Source: Amycolatopsis methanolica 239 | GTDB taxonomy: Bacteria; Actinomycetota; Actinomycetes; Mycobacteriales; Pseudonocardiaceae | Assembly (NCBI RefSeq): GCF_000739085.1 | Contig: NZ_CP009110.1 | Coordinates: forward strand, 4,340,001-4,404,000 | Reading direction: 5' to 3' | DNA length: 64,000 bases | In this document: one piece after another, positions 57,959 to 64,000 of the stretch | How the letters are laid out: each line of letters starts with the position of its first letter | Numbering within the stretch: the first letter of the stretch is position 1 | Position numbers and translations under genes: made by a program | The notes under the pieces: model-generated | What the model was told of the DNA's origin: nothing | What the model saw: the letters and a program-made list of their open reading frames with translations, nothing else | Databases searched by the model: none

Positions 57959-58888
57959 ATGCCCCGCCCGGGTCCGGACAAGACGATGAGCCTGCGCGAC
58001 GCGGTCGCGGCTTACGTGCACGACGGGGACACCGTCTCGCTGGAGGGGTTCACGCACCTCATCCCCACCGCGGCCGGGCACGAGATCATCCGCCAGGGCC
58101 GCCGCGACCTCACCGTCGTCCGGATGACCGCGGACATCGTCGTCGACCAGATGCTCGCCGGCGGGTGCGTGCGCAAGCTGGTGTCCTCGTTCGTCGGCAA
58201 CTCCTCCGCCGGGTCGCTGGGCGAGCTGCGCCGCCGGATCGAGCACGCCGACCCGGAGCCGCTGGAGTTCGAGGAGTACAGCCACTACGGCCTGATCTGC
58301 CGCTACCTCGCCGGGGCGCAGCGCCTGCCGTTCTACCCACTGCGCTCCTACGCGGGCTCCGACCTGCCTGCCGTCAACCCGGCCATCCGCAAGGTCGCCT
58401 CCCCCTACGGCGACGAGCACATCTACGTCGTCCCGCCGGTCAACCCGGACGTCACGATCATCCACGCCCAGCGCGCCGACCGGGCGGGCAACACCCAGAT
58501 CTGGGGCCTGACCGGCGTCCAGGCGGAAGCGGTGTTCGCCGCGGACAAGGCGATCGTCGTGGTCGAGGAGATCGTGGCCGACGAGGTGGTCCGCTCCGAC
58601 CCGAACCGCACGGTCGTGCCCGCGCACGCCGTCGACGCGGTGGTCGAGGTCCCGCGCGGGGCGCACCCGTCGTTCGCGCAGGGCTACTACGACCGGGACA
58701 ACGCCTTCTACCGCGCGTGGTCGGGCATCAGCAGGGACAAGCAGAAACTGGCCGCGTGGATGGCGGAGTGGGTACACGGCACGGCCGACCACACCGAGTA
58801 CGTCGCCAAGCTGGGCGAGCAGTTCTGGGCCGGGCTCGCGGTCGGCGAGGCGCTGAGCGAGCCGGTGAACTACGGGCGGAGGCTCTGA
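57959..58888 (+). CDS. CoA-transferase subunit A (glutaconate/3-oxoadipate type)
   Basis: ATG 57959 is chosen over an upstream frame start at 57890, which would include the regulatory element; CAGGAG precedes it. The 309-aa product is a family I CoA-transferase alpha chain of the GctA/CatI/IpdA group (SLEGFTHLIPTAAGHEIIRQ, LVSSFVGNSSAGSLGE). It works with the subunit B encoded 1 bp later. The acid activated is not shown by sequence. The following genes suggest a beta-oxidised acid. Confidence 0.85.
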   Translation: MPRPGPDKTMSLRDAVAAYVHDGDTVSLEGFTHLIPTAAGHEIIRQGRRDLTVVRMTADIVVDQMLAGGCVRKLVSSFVGNSSAGSLGELRRRIEHADPEPLEFEEYSHYGLICRYLAGAQRLPFYPLRSYAGSDLPAVNPAIRKVASPYGDEHIYVVPPVNPDVTIIHAQRADRAGNTQIWGLTGVQAEAVFAADKAIVVVEEIVADEVVRSDPNRTVVPAHAVDAVVEVPRGAHPSFAQGYYDRDNAFYRAWSGISRDKQKLAAWMAEWVHGTADHTEYVAKLGEQFWAGLAVGEALSEPVNYGRRL

Positions 58889-58889
58889 C

Positions 58890-59654
58890 ATGACCACTGT
58901 GACAACAGCAAGCGAAGTCCTGTCCGTCGTCGCCTCCCGCGAGCTGGCGGGCAAGCGCACGGTGTTCGCCGGGATCGGCCTGCCCACGCTGGCCGCGTCG
59001 CTGGCCCACCTGACTGTCGCGCCGGACCTGGAGATCGTCTACGAGTCGGGCGTGTGCGGGGCGCACCCGTCGCACCTGCCGGAGACGATCGCCGACGCAG
59101 TCCTGATCACCGGCGCCGAGGCGGTGCTGTCGATGCCCGCGTTGTTCGGCTACGTGCTGCAGGGCGGGCACATCGACGTCGGGTTCCTCGGCGCCGCGCA
59201 GATCGACCGCTGGGGCAACCTGAACTCCTCGGTGATCGGCGACTGGCATTCCCCGAAGGTGCGGCTGCCCGGTTCCGGCGGCGCGATGGAGGTCATGGCG
59301 AACTCGCGCGAGGTGTTCGTGGTGATGCGCCGCCACGACCCGCGGTCCTTTGTGGACGAGCTGGACTTCTGCACCTCGCCCGGCCCCGACCGCGCCCTCA
59401 CCGACGGTGTGCGGCCGGCCGGGCTCGGCGTCACCAGGGTGATCACCGAACTCGGCATCCTCGCGCGGAGCGGCCCCGGCGACGAGCTGAAGCTCGTCGC
59501 GCTGCACCCGGGCGTCACCGTGGACCAGGCTCGCGAGTGCACCGGCTGGCCCCTGGAGGTCGGCGGCGACCTGACGGTGATCGAACCGCCGAGCGAGGCC
59601 GAACTACGGTTGCTGCGCGAAGATGTCGACCCGGAGCGGGTGTATCTGCGATGA
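58890..59654 (+). CDS. CoA-transferase subunit B
   Basis: The 254-aa product is the beta chain (GctB/CatJ/IpdB group), with the catalytic-Glu context IVYESGVCGA (about 50-59) and VGFLGAAQIDRWGNLNSSVI. It starts one base after subunit A ends. In this group IpdAB-type members have become hydrolases, so a non-transferase activity cannot be excluded. Confidence 0.85.
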   Translation: MTTVTTASEVLSVVASRELAGKRTVFAGIGLPTLAASLAHLTVAPDLEIVYESGVCGAHPSHLPETIADAVLITGAEAVLSMPALFGYVLQGGHIDVGFLGAAQIDRWGNLNSSVIGDWHSPKVRLPGSGGAMEVMANSREVFVVMRRHDPRSFVDELDFCTSPGPDRALTDGVRPAGLGVTRVITELGILARSGPGDELKLVALHPGVTVDQARECTGWPLEVGGDLTVIEPPSEAELRLLREDVDPERVYLR

Positions 59655-59665
59655 AGGAGAGGACC

Positions 59666-61153
59666 GTGCGCATCAGGATCGTCGGGACCGGGGTGATGGG
59701 CCGCGGGATCGCCCAGTGGGCCGCGACCACCGGGCACACCGTGGAGCTGGCCGACGCCAGGCCGGAGTCGGTCGGCGAGGCCGTGGAGTTCATCCGCGGC
59801 ATGCTCGACCGGGCGGTGGCGAAGGGCCGCAGCACCGCCGAGGAGGCCGCCGCGATCGGCGCGCGCCTGGTGCCGCTGGATTCCCCCGCCCAGCCGGGCG
59901 AGGCGGACCTGGTGATCGAGGCGATCCGCGAGGACCTGGACACCAAGGCCGCGTTGTTCACCGAACTGGAGAAGGCGCTGCCGGCCACGACGGTGTTCGC
60001 CACGAACACCTCGTCGCTGCCGGTCACGCAGATCGCGGCGCGCCTGTCCGACCCGTCCCGCCTGGTCGGACTGCACTTCTTCAACCCGGCGCCGCTGATG
60101 AAGATCGTCGAGGTGATCCCCGGCGCCCGGACTCGGCCCGACGTGGTGGACACGGTGTCCGCGCTGGTCCGGGAGACCGGGCACAGCGCGGTCGTCGTCT
60201 CCGACACGCCGGGCTTCCTGATCAACCACGCCGGCCGCGGGCTCGTCACCGAGGCGCTCGCGTTGCTGGAGCGCCAGGCCGCCGAGCCCGCCGAGCTGGA
60301 CCGGATCGCGCGTGACGTGCTGGGCCTGAAGATGGGCCCGTTCGAGCTGATGGACCTCACCGGGCTGGACGTCACCGCGACGGTGATCGAGTCGATCTGG
60401 GCCGGGTTCCGCTACTCCGACCGCCTGCGCGCGTCCTTCCTGACGCCGAACCGGGTCGCCGCGGGCCTGCACGGCCGCAAGACGAAGCAGGGCTGGTTCG
60501 ACTACGCCGAGGGCGCGGAAAAGCCCGCCGAGAAGCCCATCACCGGGGACGCGGACCGTCCGGTATGGACGGACGACGACGAGCTGCGCGCCGCGCTGAC
60601 CGAATCCGGCGCGAAGGTCGCCGACACGCTCACCGAGGACGTGGTCGCGCTCGTCACCACGTGGGGCACCACGGTCGCGACCGCGATCGCCGCGCAGGGC
60701 CTGCCGCCGGAGCGGACCTTCGGCGTCGACCCGCTGTCGATCCGGACCGCGCGCCGGGTGCTGGCGATCACCCCGGCCGCCGACCCGGCCGCGGCCCGCG
60801 ACGCGCGAGCGGTGCTGGCCCGCGGCGACAAGGCGGTGTCGGTGGTGCGGGACGTCGAAGGCGGTGTGGCGCAGCGGCTGGTGTCGTCGATCGTCTCGGT
60901 GGCCGCCTCGATCGCCGAGCAGGGCATCGCCGCGCCCGCCGACATCGACCTGGGCGTGCGGCTCGGGCTCGGCTACCCGCGCGGCCCGCTGGCCTGGGGC
61001 GACGAGGTCGGCCCGGCCCGGCTGCTCACGCTGCAGCGCGCGCTGCACGAGGCCACCGGCGACCCGCGCTACCGCCCGACGCGGTGGCTGGCCGAACGCG
61101 CGCAGCTCGGCCTGCCGCTGACCGCCGCGGGCACCGCGCCCGAAGACGTCTGA
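59666..61153 (+). CDS. 3-hydroxyacyl-CoA dehydrogenase
   Basis: GTG 59666 follows AAGGAGAGG by six bases; ATG 59651, which overlaps the previous stop, is also in frame. The 495-aa product has the NAD motif GTGVMG (7-12), the HCDH catalytic context FATNTSSLPVTQIA and LHFFNPAPLMKIVEVI, and two C-terminal helical HCDH domains (about 180-275 and 385-480). This is the long form seen in 3-hydroxybutyryl- or 3-hydroxyadipyl-CoA dehydrogenases. It oxidises a 3-hydroxyacyl-CoA to the 3-oxoacyl-CoA in the operon's pathway. Confidence 0.9.
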   Translation: MRIRIVGTGVMGRGIAQWAATTGHTVELADARPESVGEAVEFIRGMLDRAVAKGRSTAEEAAAIGARLVPLDSPAQPGEADLVIEAIREDLDTKAALFTELEKALPATTVFATNTSSLPVTQIAARLSDPSRLVGLHFFNPAPLMKIVEVIPGARTRPDVVDTVSALVRETGHSAVVVSDTPGFLINHAGRGLVTEALALLERQAAEPAELDRIARDVLGLKMGPFELMDLTGLDVTATVIESIWAGFRYSDRLRASFLTPNRVAAGLHGRKTKQGWFDYAEGAEKPAEKPITGDADRPVWTDDDELRAALTESGAKVADTLTEDVVALVTTWGTTVATAIAAQGLPPERTFGVDPLSIRTARRVLAITPAADPAAARDARAVLARGDKAVSVVRDVEGGVAQRLVSSIVSVAASIAEQGIAAPADIDLGVRLGLGYPRGPLAWGDEVGPARLLTLQRALHEATGDPRYRPTRWLAERAQLGLPLTAAGTAPEDV

Positions 61154-61167
61154 AGAGGAGAAAGCCA

Positions 61168-62328
61168 ATGCTGGCACGGGATTTCGGTCTCACCGAGACC
61201 CAGCGCGACTTCCGCCGGATGGCGGCGGAGTTCGTGGACGCCGAGATCGCGCCCAACGCCCGGGAGTGGGACCGCGCCGAGCACGTCGACCAGTCCGTGG
61301 TGCGGCGGCTCGGCGAGCTGGGGTTCCTCGGCCTGACTCTGGACGAGCGGTACGGCGGGGTGGACGCCGACATGCTGTCCTACGTCCTGGTCACCGAGGA
61401 GCTGGGCCGCGGCGACTCGGCGGTGCGCGGGATCGTGTCGGTGTCGCTCGGCCTGGTGTCGAAGACGATCGCCGCGCACGGCACCGACGAGCAGAAGCAG
61501 GAGTGGCTGCCGCGGCTGATCAGCGGTGAGGCGCTGGGCTGCTTCGGCCTCACCGAACCGGGCACCGGCTCCGACGCCGGGTCGCTGAGCACCCGCGCCA
61601 AGCGCGACGGCGGCGACTGGGTGATCAACGGCAGCAAGATGTTCATCACCAACGGCACGTGGGCGAAGGTCGCGCTGACCTTCGCGCGCACCAGCGACCG
61701 CGGCATCACCGCGTTCCTGGTGCCCACCGACTCCCCCGGCTTCACGGCGACGGAGATCAAGGGCAAGCTGGGCCTGCGTGGCCAGGCGACCGCCGAGCTG
61801 ACCTACGACAACGTGCGCGTGCCCGATTCGGCGCGGCTCGGAGAGGTGGACAAGGGCCTCGGCATCGCGCTCGGCACGCTGTCCCGCGGCCGGATCTCGG
61901 TGGCCGCGGGCGCGGTCGGCGTGGCGCAGGCGGCCCTGGACGCGGCCACCCGCTACGCCACCGAGCGGGAGCAGTTCGGCAAGCCGATCGCCTCGTTCCA
62001 GCTGGTCCAGGAACTGCTCGCGGACGCCGCGGTGGACGTGCAGGCCTCGCGGCTGCTCACCCACCAGGTCGCCCGCATGGCCGACGCCGGGATGAAGCCG
62101 AAGGAGTACGCCACGGACGCCTCGGCCGCGAAGTACCACGCGAGCGAGACCGCGGTGCGCGTGGCGAACAACTGCCTGCAGGTGTTCGGCGGGTACGGGT
62201 TCATCGACGAGTACCCGGTCGGCAAGTACGTCCGCGACGCCCGCGTGCTCACCCTCTACGAAGGCACCAGCCAGGTGCAGAAGCTGATCATCGGGCGGGA
62301 CCTGACCGGCGTCAACGCGATGACGTGA
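61168..62328 (+). CDS. Acyl-CoA dehydrogenase
   Basis: The 386-aa product starts at ATG 61168 after AAGAGGAG. It has the FAD-binding CFGLTEPGTGSDAG (about 126-139), FITNGTWAKV, and the catalytic Glu in TLYEGTSQVQKLIIGR (about 364-379), the position of short/medium-chain enzymes. It should introduce the 2,3 double bond in the CoA ester made by the transferase. The MaoC hydratase and hydroxyacyl-CoA dehydrogenase would follow. No thiolase gene is in the window. Confidence 0.92.
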   Translation: MLARDFGLTETQRDFRRMAAEFVDAEIAPNAREWDRAEHVDQSVVRRLGELGFLGLTLDERYGGVDADMLSYVLVTEELGRGDSAVRGIVSVSLGLVSKTIAAHGTDEQKQEWLPRLISGEALGCFGLTEPGTGSDAGSLSTRAKRDGGDWVINGSKMFITNGTWAKVALTFARTSDRGITAFLVPTDSPGFTATEIKGKLGLRGQATAELTYDNVRVPDSARLGEVDKGLGIALGTLSRGRISVAAGAVGVAQAALDAATRYATEREQFGKPIASFQLVQELLADAAVDVQASRLLTHQVARMADAGMKPKEYATDASAAKYHASETAVRVANNCLQVFGGYGFIDEYPVGKYVRDARVLTLYEGTSQVQKLIIGRDLTGVNAMT

Positions 62329-62929
62329 TGCCCAGCCGCGCCAGCTGCTGGTCGAAGGGGACGAACTCGTCCTCCTCGGCCACGGCAGGCGCGGCAGGCC
62401 TGCCGCTCACCGCGGCGGCCAGCTCACCGGCGGCACGCTCGATGCGCGCGGTCAGGTCGCCATCCGGCCCGTCCGAAGCGCCCCAGTCCCTGGACGCGGC
62501 GAACACGGCGGTCGGCATGACGTCGGCGCGCAGGTAGGCGAACAGCGGCCGCAGCGCGAACTCCAGCGCGAGCGAGTGCCGCGCGGTGCCCGCGGTCGCG
62601 GCGATGAGGACCGGCTTGCCCTGCAGCGAGCCGGCCTCGATCACGTCGAAGAACGACTTGAACAGGCCGCTGTAGGAGGCGTTGAAGATCGGTGTCACCA
62701 CGATCAGCCCGTCGGCGCGGGTCACGGTCTCGACGGCGTCCCCCAGCTGCGGGCTCGGGAAACCGGTGACCAGGTTGTTCGCGATGTCGGTGGCGAGGTC
62801 GCGCAGCTCGACGACCTCGATCGCGGCGCCGGTCTCCCGTGCGGCCGCCTGCGCCAGACGGTCACCCAGCAGCCGCGTGGAGGAGGGGCTGCTCAGGCCG
62901 GCCGAGACGACCACGAGTGTGCGGGACAT
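62312..62929 (-). CDS. NADPH-dependent FMN reductase
   Basis: The 205-aa product (ATG 62929, MSRTLVVVSAGLSSPSSTRL) is a flavodoxin-fold FMN reductase of the CE1759/MsuE type, with TPIFNASYSGLFKSFFDVIE at the flavin site. Such proteins supply reduced FMN to monooxygenases or reduce quinones and metals. It converges with the acyl-CoA dehydrogenase gene with a 17-bp overlap. Confidence 0.87.
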   Translation of the reverse strand: MSRTLVVVSAGLSSPSSTRLLGDRLAQAAARETGAAIEVVELRDLATDIANNLVTGFPSPQLGDAVETVTRADGLIVVTPIFNASYSGLFKSFFDVIEAGSLQGKPVLIAATAGTARHSLALEFALRPLFAYLRADVMPTAVFAASRDWGASDGPDGDLTARIERAAGELAAAVSGRPAAPAVAEEDEFVPFDQQLARLGITSSR

Positions 62930-63001
62930 GGACCTCACCCTGCTCAGGTAGTTGTGCGTTCAACTAGTGAGCACAACGGCCTGGGCAGGGCGGGTATTCC
63001 A

Positions 63002-63244
63002 TCACTGGCGGTAGGACTCGACCTCGCTGACCGGGCGGGCCTCCGCCTGGTCCGGGTCCTCCCCGAACTCGCGCGCGGCCCGGCGCCGGCGGAGCAGGTC
63101 CCAGCACTGGTCCAGCCGCTCCTCGACCCGGCGCATCCGGGTGCGGTCCTCGTCGCTCAGGCCCCCGCCGACCGAACGCGACCGCAGCTCGTGCTCCTCG
63201 GCGATCAGCTTGTCGATGTTGGCGATGATGTCCTGGTCGGCCAT
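63002..63244 (-). CDS. DUF2630-family protein, 80 aa
   Basis: The small helical protein (IIANIDKLIAEEHELRSRSV, VEERLDQCWDLLRRRRAARE, EVESYRQ) matches the actinobacterial DUF2630 family in full length. Its function is unknown. GAGGAGACAC precedes ATG 63244. Confidence 0.85.
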   Translation of the reverse strand: MADQDIIANIDKLIAEEHELRSRSVGGGLSDEDRTRMRRVEERLDQCWDLLRRRRAAREFGEDPDQAEARPVSEVESYRQ

Positions 63245-63272
63245 AGTGTGTCTCCTCGTCCCGGTAACCGCT

Positions 63273-64000
63273 TCAGACCGTACCCGCGATCACCTGTAGC
63301 TGCGGCCCTTCCAGGCCGCGCCGCGCCCGCGCCAGTGCCGCACGGCCGAGTCGACGGGTCATCAACAGGTACAGCGTGGCCGTGACCGGCAGCAGCAGCG
63401 CCACGGGCCACGGTTGCCGGTGGTAGCGCAGCATCGGGACGTAGGTGAGGGTCATCAGCAGCCACGCGGCGAGGGCGAGCACGCGTGCGGGGCCGGTGCC
63501 GGCGAGGGCCAGGACCGGGGGCGCGAGGAACACCAGCGCCAGGCCGAGCGCGGTGCCGGCGAGCAGCGCCGGGGAGTGCCGCAGCTGGGTGTAGGCGCTG
63601 CGCGCGACCATGTCCCACAGCGAGCGCAGGCCCGGGTACGGGCGGACGCTGCGCACGTCCCCGGCCAGGCCGAGCCAGATCCGGCCCCCGGCGCGTTTGA
63701 CCAGCCTGCCGAGGGCGACGTCGTCGATCACCGCGTCCCGGATCGCGGCCACTCCCCTGGCCCGCTCCAGCGCGGTGCGCCGCACGAGGCAGCACCCGCC
63801 GGCCGCCGCGGCCGTGCGACCGGGTCCGTTCACCCGGCGGAACGGGTAGAGCATCGCGAAGAAGTACACGAAAGCGGGAACGAGCAGCCGCTCCCAGCCG
63901 GTGCGGGTGCGCAGGCGCGCCATCTGGGACACGAGAGCGCGCTCCCCCGCGGCTTCGACCAGCGCGGTGACCGAGTCCGGGCCGTGCGCGATGTCGGCGG
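63273..64000 (-). CDS. hpnB: Hopanoid-associated glycosyltransferase HpnB-like (partial, 5' end outside window)
   Basis: The gene runs off the right edge, so only the C-terminal 242 codons are seen. They start in a GT2 domain (ADIAHGPDSVTALVEAAGE) and continue FFAMLYPFRRVNGPGRTAAA, AGGCCLVRRTALERARGVAA and IDDVALGRLVKRAGGRIWLG. Two or three membrane helices follow near the C-terminus. This order is typical of HpnB, a glycosyltransferase found in hopanoid clusters. No other hopanoid gene is visible here. Confidence 0.82.
   Translation of the reverse strand, partial: ADIAHGPDSVTALVEAAGERALVSQMARLRTRTGWERLLVPAFVYFFAMLYPFRRVNGPGRTAAAAGGCCLVRRTALERARGVAAIRDAVIDDVALGRLVKRAGGRIWLGLAGDVRSVRPYPGLRSLWDMVARSAYTQLRHSPALLAGTALGLALVFLAPPVLALAGTGPARVLALAAWLLMTLTYVPMLRYHRQPWPVALLLPVTATLYLLMTRRLGRAALARARRGLEGPQLQVIAGTV

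Overview
The window is very GC-rich actinobacterial DNA. The gene content points to Pseudonocardiaceae, most likely an Amycolatopsis-like genome: a mycothiol-type maleylpyruvate isomerase, a single-chain acyl-CoA carboxylase of about 1,830 residues, a conservon-type kinase remnant, a DUF2630 protein, a hopanoid-type glycosyltransferase and many IclR, LysR and MarR regulators. I found no rRNA, tRNA, CRISPR array or prophage. One complete insertion sequence (IS982 family) is present.

Layout. 1-3.8 kb: an NDH-2-like flavoprotein, then a heavily broken aconitase pseudogene and a repeat-rich tail with a run of 35 C. 3.8-9.4 kb: NIPSNAP protein, M20 amidohydrolase, MarR and LysR regulators, remnants of a MarR gene and an MFS gene, a PEP-mutase-like protein and an esterase. 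9.4-13.8 kb: a vanillate O-demethylase operon (vanA, a 72-aa protein, vanB, then an iclR gene whose 3' end is duplicated) and two small enzymes. 13.7-19.6 kb: hydroxycinnamate-type CoA ligase and amidohydrolase genes diverging from an MFS transporter that carries beta-sandwich repeats. 19.8-22 kb: a collapsed conservon joined to a 5'-truncated styrene-monooxygenase-like gene. 22-30.9 kb: AMIN-like secreted protein, an operon of lipoprotein, Nramp-like transporter and two PRC-barrel proteins with an IS982 element inserted 15 bp upstream of its first gene, an HtrA protease, an SDR, and a BNR-repeat/MoaD-like pair. 31-38.8 kb: deacetylase-glycosyltransferase, epimerase, a two-component pair with a broken kinase, a His/Asp-rich secreted protein and an EphD-like hydrolase. 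39-44.5 kb: the carboxylase. 45.4-49.9 kb: a 3-hydroxybenzoate/gentisate operon with a divergent IclR gene. 50-54 kb: an LPMO with a DasR-type operator, secreted or membrane proteases and two gene remnants meeting at one junction. 54.4-62.3 kb: MaoC hydratase, MHS transporter, LysR, CoA-transferase, hydroxyacyl-CoA dehydrogenase and acyl-CoA dehydrogenase. 62.3-64 kb: FMN reductase, DUF2630 and a partial HpnB-like gene.

Together the intact genes describe uptake and breakdown of plant-derived aromatics: hydroxycinnamates to hydroxybenzoates, vanillate demethylation, and 3-hydroxybenzoate via gentisate to fumarate and pyruvate. A beta-oxidation-like CoA pathway and a polysaccharide monooxygenase add to this. 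The most informative hidden signal is a two-part promoter element shared, at the same distance from the start codon, by the MHS transporter and the CoA-transferase operon around 56.2 and 57.9 kb.

The window also contains an unusual number of broken genes. Some are certainly real deletions (aconitase, MFS, conservon/StyA, APC/M15, alcohol dehydrogenase). Others are single-base frameshifts, often in G or C runs (Nramp, histidine kinase, pterin dehydratase, RidA), and could be either decay or sequencing error.
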